DNA of 64,000 bases from Hyphomicrobiales bacterium (GTDB lineage: Bacteria; Pseudomonadota; Alphaproteobacteria; Rhizobiales; Rhizobiaceae): positions 81,332 through 145,331 of the forward strand of contig UEHQ01000004.1 of the NCBI GenBank assembly GCA_900489925.1. Direction: 5' to 3'. Position numbers and translations under genes: made by a program. Below the pieces are notes generated by a model that saw nothing but the letters and a program-made list of their open reading frames with translations, made no database searches and was not told where the DNA came from. Position 1 is the first letter of the stretch. Every line of letters begins with the position of its first letter. Of this stretch, positions 25,005 through 33,611 are shown one piece after another.

Positions 25005-26381
25005 ATGGTGACGTTCGACTCCCTGCGCCGCGAGGACCGCTCGCCCGCCCACGGATGGCGATGGCTAAGCCGCTGGTTCCGCCATCAGCTACCGACGGGC
25101 CTCTACGTCCGCTCGCTTCTCATCATCATCATCCCGATGGTGCTGCTGCAATCGGTCGTCGCTGCGCTCTTCATGGAACGCCATTGGCAGATGGTCACCC
25201 AGCGCCTTTCGATGGGCGTGACCCGCGATATCGCGGCGATCATCCAGATGATCGAAACCTATCCCCAGGATAGCGACTACAGCACGGCGACCCGCATCGC
25301 CCGCGAACAACTCGGATTGCAGGTGTCGGTCGAACCGGATGGCGACCTGCCCCCACCGCGCGTCAAGCCGTTCTTCTCGATCCTCGACGGGATCTTGAGC
25401 GACGAGATTAGCGATCAGATCAAACGCCCGTTCTGGATCGATACCGTCGGTGATTCCAGCTTGGTCGAGATCCGCATCAAGCTGAAGGACAAGATCTTGC
25501 GCGTGCTTGCCAAGCGCAACCAGACCTACGCGTCGAATACGCATATATTCATCGTCTGGATGGTTGCCGCGTCGCTGGTGTTGATCGGGATCTCCATCCT
25601 CTTCCTGCGCGGCCAGATCCGCCCGATCCAGGCATTGGCCGCCGCCGCCGAGAGCTTCGGCAAAGGGCAGAAGGACGAGACGTTCTATCCGCGCGGCGCC
25701 GACGAAGTGCGCCGTGCCGGTCTCGCCTTCATTCTCATGCGCGAACGCATCGAGCGGCAGATCGAGCAGCGCACCGCGATGCTGACAGGCGTCAGTCACG
25801 ACCTGCGAACCATTCTGACGCGTTTCAAGCTCCAGCTCGCACTAGCGGGTGATCACGCCGATTTGCAGGGGCTGAACGACGATATCAACGACATGCAGTC
25901 GATGCTGGAAGCCTACATGGCCTTCGCCCGCAGCGAGGTCGAAGAAGATGTCGGCCAGTTGAAGCTGAGCGAGCTGTTCGAAAAGCTCGCGCCTGACTTC
26001 GCCCTGAACGGCAAGACGATGACCTATACGATCGAAGGCGACGACGAGATCCTCGTCCGTCCGAATGCTTTTACGCGACTGGTGACGAACCTCGCCTCGA
26101 ATGCCCGCCGCTATGCCAAGACGCTCAACATAGAAGCAAAGCACAGCGCCAAATGGCTGACTGTCATCTTCGACGATGACGGCCCCGGCATCCCGGAAGC
26201 CAATCGCGAAGACGTCTTCAAGCCATTCTTTCGCCTCGACGAGGCACGCAATCTGGATGCCTCGGGAACAGGACTTGGCCTTGCTATCGCCCGCGATATC
26301 GCCCGCAGCCACGGCGGCAACGTAACGCTCGGCGACAGCCCGCTGGGTGGCCTGCGCGCAACCATCCGCCTGCCGGCCTGA
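25005..26381 (+). CDS. EnvZ-like sensor histidine kinase
   Basis: A 458-residue inner-membrane kinase. Transmembrane segments lie at ~36-56 and ~181-200 with a periplasmic sensor of about 120 residues between, then a HAMP linker (~200-250). The phospho-accepting H265 is in GVSHDLRTILTRF. The ATP-binding domain shows the N box NLASNARRYAK, DDDGPGIPE and GTGLGLAIARDIARSHGG. It follows its regulator by 29 bp and is clearly the cognate kinase. The canonical R. capsulatus petPR pair is not known for a kinase adjacent to it, so this third gene is informative. Confidence 0.93.
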   Translation: MVTFDSLRREDRSPAHGWRWLSRWFRHQLPTGLYVRSLLIIIIPMVLLQSVVAALFMERHWQMVTQRLSMGVTRDIAAIIQMIETYPQDSDYSTATRIAREQLGLQVSVEPDGDLPPPRVKPFFSILDGILSDEISDQIKRPFWIDTVGDSSLVEIRIKLKDKILRVLAKRNQTYASNTHIFIVWMVAASLVLIGISILFLRGQIRPIQALAAAAESFGKGQKDETFYPRGADEVRRAGLAFILMRERIERQIEQRTAMLTGVSHDLRTILTRFKLQLALAGDHADLQGLNDDINDMQSMLEAYMAFARSEVEEDVGQLKLSELFEKLAPDFALNGKTMTYTIEGDDEILVRPNAFTRLVTNLASNARRYAKTLNIEAKHSAKWLTVIFDDDGPGIPEANREDVFKPFFRLDEARNLDASGTGLGLAIARDIARSHGGNVTLGDSPLGGLRATIRLPA

Positions 26382-26389
26382 GGTTGCGG

Positions 26390-26971
26390 ATGGGCATCGA
26401 TACCACGGCAATGACATGGTTCAATCCGCCGGCCTTCGCTGAAGAGCGGAATGGAGCCCTTCTCGTCCGATCGGGCGAAAAGACCGATTTCTGGCAAGGG
26501 ACCTACTACGGCTTCCATCGGGATGACGGGCATTTCCTGCACCAGGAAAGAAGCGGTGATTTCACCGCGGAGGTCACCTTTTCCGCCAGATATGAGGCCC
26601 TGTACGACCAGGCCGGTCTCATGGTGCGCGCCGACGCCGCCCATTGGATGAAATGCGGTATCGAATACACCGATGGCGCAAGGCATTTCAGCGTCGTTGT
26701 GACTAACGGAAATTCAGATTGGTCAGCCTTTCGCCTTGATCATGATTTCGACAGGATAACGGTCAGAGCGACGAGAAACGGCGATGCGCTTTTCGTGCAA
26801 TACCGAACCGATGGCATGAACGAATGGCGCATGGCTCGGCTTGCCTGGTTCGATCCGGCGTTCAGGAACGTATCGGTCGGGCCGGTCTTTTGTTCGCCGC
26901 AGCGCGCAGGCTTCGAAGCCGTGTTCCACGACTACGCGCTGACCGATCCGGTCTCGCGCGATATCCACTGA
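26390..26971 (+). CDS. DUF1349 protein
   Basis: A 193-residue cytoplasmic protein of the DUF1349 family (beta-sandwich, concanavalin-like, as in B. subtilis YesU). Visible features are WQGTYYGFHRDDGHFLHQ, YDQAGLMVRADAAHWMKCGIEYTDG and GPVFCSPQRAGFEA. Some members are linked to carbohydrate binding; no function is established. It starts 8 bp after the kinase, with TGAGG as ribosome-binding site, so it may be the last gene of the regulator cluster. Its tail abuts csaA, which is convergent. Confidence 0.82.
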   Translation: MGIDTTAMTWFNPPAFAEERNGALLVRSGEKTDFWQGTYYGFHRDDGHFLHQERSGDFTAEVTFSARYEALYDQAGLMVRADAAHWMKCGIEYTDGARHFSVVVTNGNSDWSAFRLDHDFDRITVRATRNGDALFVQYRTDGMNEWRMARLAWFDPAFRNVSVGPVFCSPQRAGFEAVFHDYALTDPVSRDIH

Positions 26972-27313
26972 TCACATCAGTTTCTTGCCGTTCGGCACCG
27001 GCTTGTCTGTCGCGGCAAGTACGATCGCGCCTGCGTCGTCCTCGAAGCCAAGCGTCAGAACCTCGGAGATAAACGGTCCGATCTGGCGTGGCGGGAAATT
27101 GACGACGCCGAGAACCTGTCTCCCGACAAGGCTTTCAATCGTATAGTGAACCGTGATCTGGGCCGACGATTTCTTGACGCCGATCTCTGGTCCGAAATCG
27201 ATCAGCAACTTGATCGCTGGCTTGCGCGCCTGCGGAAACGGGCTCGCCTCGATGATCGTGCCGACGCGAATGTCGACACGCTCGAAATCGGCATAGGTGA
27301 TCTCTTCAGCCAT
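26972..27313 (-). CDS. csaA: tRNA-binding protein CsaA
   Basis: A 113-residue OB-fold protein of the CsaA/Trbp111 type. The signature FERVDIRVGTIIEASPFPQARKP (~10-32) is followed by KLLIDFGPEIGVKKSSAQIT and GVVNFPPRQIGPFISEVLTLGF. Such dimers bind the tRNA elbow and have chaperone-like properties. It is the last gene of a ybjN-proC-csaA operon, starting 9 bp after the proC stop. Confidence 0.92.
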   Translation of the reverse strand: MAEEITYADFERVDIRVGTIIEASPFPQARKPAIKLLIDFGPEIGVKKSSAQITVHYTIESLVGRQVLGVVNFPPRQIGPFISEVLTLGFEDDAGAIVLAATDKPVPNGKKLM

Positions 27314-27322
27314 GGTAGCGCC

Positions 27323-28147
27323 TCAGCCAGCAAGCTCTTCAGCGCGCTTGCGTGCGGCTGCAAGCGCCTTGTCGAACAGCGGCTGCATTGCGTCGTCCGC
27401 CATCAGCACCGAAAGCGCGGCGGCAGTGGTGCCACCCGGCGAGGTCACGTTCTGGCGCAACCGCGAAGCGTCGTCGGGGGACTGATGCAAAAGCTCACCA
27501 GCCCCCGCGACAGTTTCCCGCGCGAGACGCATGGCAAGGTCCGCCTGCAGACCAAGTTTGCGGCCTGCCTCTGCCATGCACTCCACGAGATAGAACACAT
27601 AGGCCGGGCCACTGCCCGACAAAGCAGTCACAGCATCAATATCGGCTTCAGCAGGCACCCACTCGACGGGGCCCGACACGCGCAGCAACGCATGAACCTG
27701 TTCGCGCTGCGCTTCAGTCACATGCGCATTCGCAAAAGCACCGGTAACGCCGCGACCAACCATGGCCGGCGTGTTCGGCATGGCACGAACCATGGCCGCT
27801 TCACCGAGGTGCTTTTCAAGAAAACCAAGCGTCTTGCCAGCAGCGACGGAGACCACGACCGTACCTGAACCCACGGTACTCCTCACCGAAGGCAAAACCG
27901 TGTCCATCACCTGCGGTTTGAGAGCGAGAAACAGCACATCGGCCTTGAGGTCAGCAGGAGCCGCCGTCAGATGCGTCGCACCCGCGGCGCGAATGGTCTC
28001 CATCATCGGAGCCGAAGGACCCGGATCGATGACAACCACGGACGATCCGGGAACACCGTTCTTGAGCCAGCCGGAGAGCATCGCCCCGCCCATATTGCCG
28101 GCACCAACGAGAACAATTCGGCCGACGGAGACGACAGCAGACGACAT
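27323..28147 (-). CDS. proC: Pyrroline-5-carboxylate reductase
   Basis: A 274-residue NAD(P)H-dependent enzyme for the last step of proline synthesis. The N-terminal Rossmann motif LVGAGNMGGAMLSGW (~13-27) and the C-terminal dimerisation/substrate signature (DAVTALSGSGPAYVFYLVE; SPGGTTAAALSVL) are complete. The ATG at 28147 follows the upstream YbjN stop by one base (TAAcATG), so translation is coupled; the in-frame GTG at 28159 inside that gene is rejected. Confidence 0.95.
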   Translation of the reverse strand: MSSAVVSVGRIVLVGAGNMGGAMLSGWLKNGVPGSSVVVIDPGPSAPMMETIRAAGATHLTAAPADLKADVLFLALKPQVMDTVLPSVRSTVGSGTVVVSVAAGKTLGFLEKHLGEAAMVRAMPNTPAMVGRGVTGAFANAHVTEAQREQVHALLRVSGPVEWVPAEADIDAVTALSGSGPAYVFYLVECMAEAGRKLGLQADLAMRLARETVAGAGELLHQSPDDASRLRQNVTSPGGTTAAALSVLMADDAMQPLFDKALAAARKRAEELAG

Positions 28148-28148
28148 G

Positions 28149-28649
28149 TTACGCTTCACCCACGGTTTCGAACAAAACGACTTCCATGGCGCGGTTCGCG
28201 TCCATGCCGGACCAGATCACGAACTGGAATGCCTGGTAATAGGCCTCGCAGGTGTCCAGCGCGCTGGCGAGAAGGACCTCAACCTGGCGGTTGGTCGGCT
28301 CGGCGCCGCCGGCAAGCAGAAGCGACTGGCGGAAGATGATGACATCCTCCTGGCGCCACAGGTCGAAATGCCCCATCAGCACCTGACCGTTGATCGCGGC
28401 GAGAAGCTTCGTAACTTCGTTGACCCTCTGATCCGGCACCTTGACGTCGAATGCGCAGCCAAGATGCAGGGCTTCGAACTCTTCCATCCAGGAAAAGGAG
28501 ACGTGGTAATCAGTCCACTTGCCTTCGACTGTCATCGCGATTTCATCATCGCCAGACCGCTCGAAAGCCCAGTCGTTGTTCGCGGCGACATACTCGATCA
28601 TATCGACCGGGTTTGACTGACGCTCGACTTCCAATTCCATGAGGCTCAT
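28149..28649 (-). CDS. YbjN-domain protein
   Basis: A 166-residue soluble protein with a YbjN/type III secretion chaperone-like fold (MTVEGKWTDYHVSFSWMEEFEALHLGCAFDV; LLAAINGQVLMGHFDLW). In E. coli YbjN is a multicopy regulator affecting motility and stress responses; the role in Rhizobiales is unknown. ATG 28649 has an AGAAGG site. First gene of the operon with proC and csaA. Confidence 0.85.
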   Translation of the reverse strand: MSLMELEVERQSNPVDMIEYVAANNDWAFERSGDDEIAMTVEGKWTDYHVSFSWMEEFEALHLGCAFDVKVPDQRVNEVTKLLAAINGQVLMGHFDLWRQEDVIIFRQSLLLAGGAEPTNRQVEVLLASALDTCEAYYQAFQFVIWSGMDANRAMEVVLFETVGEA

Positions 28650-29042
28650 ACAGCACCTTCTTGACCGGAGTGAATGCGATCCAACTTCGTCAACGGGGAC
28701 ACAAGAAAGAACACACGCAACTACCGGAAACCACCAACCCAGATGATCGTTGAACCAACGCCAGACTAACGCAGTCACCCTGTCCGGAGCTTACCAGGCG
28801 CTTCGAATCATCATTTAAAATCAGTGTATAACGGGCTCGACGGCACGCCAGCCCCCAGAGGGCCCTTTTCGGGAACGGCGCTGTGGAAAGGTGTTGGGAA
28901 TTGGATTCAGAAGGAGGGTTTAAACGACTCTGCGCATTGGCTTTTTTGGCAGTGTCCACAGGTGGATAACGCGACCTGCATTTTCGGCTGTAGCCGCGGT
29001 GTGTCTCTTAAAGGCCACACCGCCGCCTGTCTCAGAATGGGA
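28650..29042. other. Intergenic region ybjN - ubiK
   Basis: 393 bp with no supported gene. It must hold the ybjN promoter and the end of the ubiK transcript. A GGTGTG / CACACC hairpin (28998-29021) is present, but neither arm is followed by a T-run. Confidence 0.4.
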
Positions 29043-29303
29043 TTACTTACCTTTGGCGGCGAGTTTTGCTTCCAGCGCGGCAATACGAGCCAGAAGAGCG
29101 TCGTTTTCGTCGCGCGCCTTGATCGCCATTTCGCGAACGGCCTCGAATTCTTCGCGCTTCACGATGTCCATGCTGTTCAGCCAGCGTTCGGCCTGTGCGC
29201 TGAAGGCGGTTTCGATTTCCTTGCGAACGCCCTGGGCCGCGCCCGCGGCATCGGTCATCAGCTTGGCGAACTCGTCCATGATGCGGTTTGCTCCAGTCGT
29301 CAT
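29043..29303 (-). CDS. ubiK: UbiK-family (BMFP domain) accessory factor
   Basis: An 86-residue protein with a BMFP/UbiK domain: amphipathic N terminus (ANRIMDEFAKLMTDAAGAAQGV) and C-terminal coiled coil (VKREEFEAVREMAIKARDENDALLARIAALEAKLA). In proteobacteria UbiK assists aerobic ubiquinone biosynthesis by acting with UbiJ; related YqiC proteins are membrane-fusogenic. A good AAGGGAG site precedes ATG 29303. It is divergent from lgt. Confidence 0.85.
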   Translation of the reverse strand: MTTGANRIMDEFAKLMTDAAGAAQGVRKEIETAFSAQAERWLNSMDIVKREEFEAVREMAIKARDENDALLARIAALEAKLAAKGK

Positions 29304-29495
29304 GGCGGCTTACTCCCTTTAATCTATAGCGTGCGGCCGCTTGCGGCTCTGTGAAATGAGGTAGGGCTTCGCCGTTAAGGATGCAAGCGCTTTGCTCTGG
29401 ATAAGCGCCCCCTCTCATTATCCATCACTAACAATCGACTTGACCGCCTGTTATGGCAGCGCCATCTTCCGCCCACATCAACGGATGGGAACACC

Positions 29496-30344
29496 TTGCC
29501 GACAGCAGCGAATCTACTGGCGATCATGCCTTTCCCGAACATTGATCCGATCGCCTTCTCGATCGGACCTATCGCCGTTCACTGGTACGGCCTGGCCTAC
29601 GTCACCGGCATCATGCTCGGCTGGTATTATGCGCGTATGCTCGCGGGCAACGACAAGCTATGGCCGGGCAACGTATCGCCGATTTCCAGGGCGCAACTCG
29701 ATGATTTCATCGTCTGGGTCGCGCTCGGCATCGTCCTTGGCGGGCGTATTGGCTACATTCTGTTCTACGACATGCCGGCGGTGATCGAGAGCCCGATCCG
29801 GGCCATCCAGATCTGGAACGGCGGCATGTCCTTCCACGGCGGCCTGACCGGCACGACGATTGCCATGATCATCTTCGCGCGCCGAAACAGCATCCCGCTC
29901 TGGAGCCTTTTCGATATCGTCGCAGCCGTGGTGCCGATCGGCCTCTTCTGCGGCCGCATCGCAAACTTCATCAATGGAGAGCTCTGGGGTCGGTTGACGG
30001 ATGTGCCGTGGGCTGTCGTTTTCCCGAGCGGCGGACCGTTTGCACGCCATCCCAGCCAGCTTTACGAAGCCGGCCTCGAGGGCATCACGCTCTTGATCGT
30101 CCTGACAGTGCTGATCTACGCATTCCGCGCGCTGAAGGCGCCAGGCTTCATCACGGGTGTTTTCGTCTGCGGCTATGCGCTCTCGCGCATCTTCGTCGAA
30201 TTCTTCCGTGAACCCGATGCTCAGCTCGGCTATCTGCTCGGCACGAACTGGCTGACGATGGGCATGGTGCTCTCGTCTCCCATGATCCTGCTGGGTGTCT
30301 GGGCGATGATCCGTGCCCGCCGTCAGGCTGCTCCGCAGCTCTGA
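29496..30344 (+). CDS. lgt: Prolipoprotein diacylglyceryl transferase
   Basis: An inner-membrane enzyme of up to 282 residues with seven hydrophobic segments. It transfers diacylglycerol from phosphatidylglycerol to the lipobox cysteine, the first step of lipoprotein maturation. Family motifs: the conserved H in FPN..F-IGP-VHWYG, the active-site HGGLTG region and the Lgt signature [14 protein letters not shown]. Two starts are possible: TTG 29496 with a GGGA site, or ATG 29526 ten codons later. At least two lipoproteins are encoded nearby. A MidA-like methyltransferase follows by 25 bp. Confidence 0.95.
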   Translation: MPTAANLLAIMPFPNIDPIAFSIGPIAVHWYGLAYVTGIMLGWYYARMLAGNDKLWPGNVSPISRAQLDDFIVWVALGIVLGGRIGYILFYDMPAVIESPIRAIQIWNGGMSFHGGLTGTTIAMIIFARRNSIPLWSLFDIVAAVVPIGLFCGRIANFINGELWGRLTDVPWAVVFPSGGPFARHPSQLYEAGLEGITLLIVLTVLIYAFRALKAPGFITGVFVCGYALSRIFVEFFREPDAQLGYLLGTNWLTMGMVLSSPMILLGVWAMIRARRQAAPQL

Positions 30345-30369
30345 TCGCGTCCATCGGAGGAGGAGAACC

Positions 30370-31470
30370 ATGACCACCGCACTCGGTGAGAAGATCAAGG
30401 CGATCATCCAGGCCAATGGGCCAATCAGCGTGACGGACTACTTCTCGCTCTGCCTGGCCGATCCCGACTACGGATACTACAGGACGCGCGAACCCTTCGG
30501 ACGGTCCGGGGATTTCGTCACGGCACCTGAAGTCAGTCAGCTCTTCGGCGAGATGATCGGCGTCTTCATCGTGCACGCATGGCAGCGCCACGGCGCGCCG
30601 ACCGGCGTGAGGCTGGTGGAAATCGGCCCCGGACGCGGCACGATGATGGCCGACATGCTCCGCGTCATCGCCCGCCTCGCGCCACCGCTGTTCGAGAACA
30701 TGACGATCCATCTCGTCGAAACCAGCGAGCGTCTGAGCGATGTGCAGCAGGAGACCCTGGCAGCCTACGCCGGCCAGATCCAATGGCACCAGGATTTCGA
30801 CGATGTGCCCCCCGGCTTCACGCTGATTGCGGCCAATGAGCTGTTCGATGCCATACCATTTCGTCAGTTCGTGAAGACGCCGACAGGCTTTCGCGAACGC
30901 ATGGTCGGTATCGATGCGGACGACGAACTGTCTTTCGGTGCCGGCGTGGCCGGGATCGACCCTGCCCTTCTCCCCGAACAGGCATCGTCGATGCCGGTGG
31001 GAACGATGTTCGAGATCGCCCCGGCCCGCCAGTCGGTGATGCTGGCGATCAGCGAACGGCTGAAGCGCCTCGGCGGTACCGCGCTCGCGCTCGATTACGG
31101 CCATCTCGTCACCGGCTTCGGCGACACCCTTCAGGCCGTGCGCATGCATGAGTTCGATCCGCCGCTCGCCCACCCGGGCGAAGCCGACCTGACCAGCCAT
31201 GTCGATTTCCAGGCTCTCGCCGAAACGGCCGTTTCCGCCGGCTTGCATGTGAACGGAATGCTGCGCCAGGGCGATTTCCTGGTTGGCCTCGGCATTCTCG
31301 AGCGGGCGGCGGCCCTTGGCCGTGATCGCGAGCCGCGTACCCAGCAGATCATCCAGACCGCCGTTGACCGCCTTGCCGGCGAAGGTGAAGGCAAGATGGG
31401 GGAACTCTTCAAGGTGATGGCCGTTTCATATCCCTCGGTAGACCTGATGCCGTTCCGCGCTGTGGATTGA
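30370..31470 (+). CDS. SAM-dependent methyltransferase, MidA/NDUFAF7 family
   Basis: A 366-residue Class I methyltransferase (PF02636). The SAM-binding motif is VRLVEIGPGRGTMMADMLR (~97-115); other family features are LADPDYGYYRTREPFGRSGDFVTAPEVSQLFGEM and ANELFDAIPFRQ. Mitochondrial NDUFAF7 dimethylates an arginine of complex I subunit NDUFS2; the bacterial homologue may modify NuoD, which is inference. A strong GGAGGAGGAG ribosome-binding site precedes ATG 30370. It probably shares an operon with lgt and pgeF. Confidence 0.9.
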   Translation: MTTALGEKIKAIIQANGPISVTDYFSLCLADPDYGYYRTREPFGRSGDFVTAPEVSQLFGEMIGVFIVHAWQRHGAPTGVRLVEIGPGRGTMMADMLRVIARLAPPLFENMTIHLVETSERLSDVQQETLAAYAGQIQWHQDFDDVPPGFTLIAANELFDAIPFRQFVKTPTGFRERMVGIDADDELSFGAGVAGIDPALLPEQASSMPVGTMFEIAPARQSVMLAISERLKRLGGTALALDYGHLVTGFGDTLQAVRMHEFDPPLAHPGEADLTSHVDFQALAETAVSAGLHVNGMLRQGDFLVGLGILERAAALGRDREPRTQQIIQTAVDRLAGEGEGKMGELFKVMAVSYPSVDLMPFRAVD

Positions 31471-31563
31471 CAGGGCGCGCGCCGCTGGGCCAACATCCGG
31501 CCCGACAGAAAACTGCTTCGCCGCACGGCGCGGCAGACTTGCAGAATAATCTTGGAATGACAG

Positions 31564-32358
31564 ATGACAGATGCGCTCTTCCCGGTACCGATCCAAAGTG
31601 CGCTGCTGAACGCCGCGACCGGTGACGCTATCCTTCATGGCTATTTTACCAGGCTCGGCGGGGTGTCCGATGGCATCTACCGCGGCCTGAATGTTGGCCT
31701 CGGCTCCAACGACGAACGCGAGAAGGTCAACGAGAACCGTCGGCGGGTCGCAAACTGGTTTGACCTTCCTGTCGAACGGCTGGCAACGGTCCACCAGGTT
31801 CATTCGCCCGATGTCGTCGTCGTCGATGATGACTATGATGGCAAACGCCCTGCGGCCGACGCTTTGGTTACGGCTACACCAGGGATAGCGCTCGGTGTGT
31901 TGGCCGCCGATTGTGGACCGATCCTGTTTGCGGATCCGGAAAATCGTGTTGTCGGCGCCGCTCATGCCGGCTGGAAGGGTGCGCTTACGGGCGTGCTGGA
32001 AAACACCATCGAGGCCATGGAGAAGCTGGGCGCAAACCGCGCAACCATCACGGCCTGCCTCGGCCCATCGATCAGCCAGGCCAGCTACGAGGTCGGCCCG
32101 GAATTCGTCGAGCGCTTCCTGAACCAGGACCCGTCGCACGAACGCTATTTCGTGGCGTCGTCGAAGGCGGGGCATTTCATGTTCAATCTTCCCGCCCTGA
32201 CAGTCGACAGGCTGCGGGCTGCGGGTGTTCGCGCGGAAAGCCTGGGGCTTTGCACCTACCCGGACAGCGAGCGCTTCTTTTCCTACCGTCGCACGACGCA
32301 CAACAATGAGCCGGACTACGGTCGGCAGATATCGGCGATCGCCATCAGGGAGATTTGA
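31564..32358 (+). CDS. pgeF: PgeF/YfiH laccase-domain protein
   Basis: A 264-residue multicopper-polyphenol-oxidase-fold protein. The Zn/Cu ligand motifs are TVHQVHSPDV (~78-87), AADCGPIL (~118-125) and AAHAGWKGA (~135-143). Homologues have purine nucleoside phosphorylase/adenosine deaminase activity, and E. coli PgeF (YfiH) is linked to peptidoglycan fidelity. It precedes the M24 gene by 4 bp; an operon of lgt, midA-like, pgeF and M24 gene is likely. Confidence 0.9.
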   Translation: MTDALFPVPIQSALLNAATGDAILHGYFTRLGGVSDGIYRGLNVGLGSNDEREKVNENRRRVANWFDLPVERLATVHQVHSPDVVVVDDDYDGKRPAADALVTATPGIALGVLAADCGPILFADPENRVVGAAHAGWKGALTGVLENTIEAMEKLGANRATITACLGPSISQASYEVGPEFVERFLNQDPSHERYFVASSKAGHFMFNLPALTVDRLRAAGVRAESLGLCTYPDSERFFSYRRTTHNNEPDYGRQISAIAIREI

Positions 32359-32362
32359 ACGC

Positions 32363-33514
32363 ATGGCCCTACACTTCGAGAAGCCTGAATTTGCGGTTCG
32401 CCTCGCCCGCCTGACCGACAAGATGCGCGAAGAGAAGCTGGACGCCGTTCTGCTCTTCGCTCAGGAAAGCATGTACTGGCTGACTGGCTACGATACGTTC
32501 GGCTACTGCTTTTTCCAGACGCTCGTGGTCAAGGCCGACGGGACGATGGCCCTGATCACGCGCTCGGCCGACCTCCGGCAGGCGAAGCACACGTCTATCC
32601 TGGAGAACGTTCACGTCTGGGTCGACCGCGTGAATGCCGACCCGACGGTGGACTTGAAAAATCTGCTGGTGGAGATGGACCTGCTCGGCGCTCGCATCGG
32701 CGTCGAATATGACACGCATGGCATGACCGGGCGGATCGCCCACCTCTTGGACGCACAGCTGACGGCCTTCGGCCAGATCGTCGATGCTTCGTACCTTGTC
32801 AGCCGCCTGCGCCTGGTCAAGAGCCCCGCCGAGATTGTCTACGTCGAGCGGGCGGCGGCCCTTGCCGACGACGCGCTAGATGCTGCGATTGCATTGACCA
32901 AGCCCGGCGCCGACGAGGCAGATATCCTTGCTGCCATGCAGGGCGCCGTGTTTGCTGGCGGTGGCGACTACCCGGCCAACGAGTTCATCATCGGCTCGGC
33001 CGAAGACGCGCTTCTCTGCCGCTACAAGGCCGGTCGCAGGAAGCTTGGCGACAATGATCAGCTGACATTGGAGTGGGCGGGCGCCTATGCGCACTACCAC
33101 GCCGCGATGATGCGCACGATCGTTGTCGGAGAGCCGAGCTATCGCCACCGCGAACTCTACAATGCCTGCCACGAAACCATCCAGGCAATCGAAACGGTGT
33201 TGAAACCGGGACATGTTTTTGGCGATGTCTTCGACATGCACGCCAAGATCATGGACGAGCGCGGGCTCGCCCGTCACCGGCTGAACGCCTGCGGCTACTC
33301 CCTCGGCGCCCGTTTTTCGCCGTCCTGGATGGAGCACCAGATGTTCCATGTCGGCAACCCGCAGCCGATCGAGCCCGGCATGTCGCTGTTCGTGCACATG
33401 ATCATCATGGATTCGGATACGGGAACAGCCATGACGCTCGGCCAGACTTACCTGACGACCGAAGGCGAGCCGCGCGCCCTCTCCCGCCATCCGCTGGACT
33501 TCATCAGCGTCTGA
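32363..33514 (+). CDS. M24-fold (creatinase/prolidase-like) hydrolase
   Basis: A 383-residue two-domain 'pita-bread' protein. The creatinase-like N domain (~1-160) and M24 catalytic domain are complete. The M24 metal ligands look altered: the usual D..D pair is replaced by LEWAGAYAHYHAAMMRT, and the HGxGH-like segment reads CGYSLGARFSPSWMEHQMF. Metal-independent relatives, such as creatinase and ectoine hydrolase (DoeA), also lack these ligands, so peptidase activity is doubtful. ATG 32363 follows pgeF by 4 bp; longer in-frame starts lie within pgeF. Confidence 0.82.
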   Translation: MALHFEKPEFAVRLARLTDKMREEKLDAVLLFAQESMYWLTGYDTFGYCFFQTLVVKADGTMALITRSADLRQAKHTSILENVHVWVDRVNADPTVDLKNLLVEMDLLGARIGVEYDTHGMTGRIAHLLDAQLTAFGQIVDASYLVSRLRLVKSPAEIVYVERAAALADDALDAAIALTKPGADEADILAAMQGAVFAGGGDYPANEFIIGSAEDALLCRYKAGRRKLGDNDQLTLEWAGAYAHYHAAMMRTIVVGEPSYRHRELYNACHETIQAIETVLKPGHVFGDVFDMHAKIMDERGLARHRLNACGYSLGARFSPSWMEHQMFHVGNPQPIEPGMSLFVHMIIMDSDTGTAMTLGQTYLTTEGEPRALSRHPLDFISV

Positions 33515-33611
33515 CGCCACGCCGGCAACAATCCGCAATTGACACAAGGCAGCCGCGACCGTCATAAAGTCAGCCGGGGCTGACACGCATGATGGAAGGA
33601 CGAAACGAGGG

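Noticed and set aside
28998..29021. GGTGTG/CACACC hairpin near the ubiK end
   Set aside because: No T-run on either side and loop of 12 bases; not convincing as a terminator, listed only as a note.
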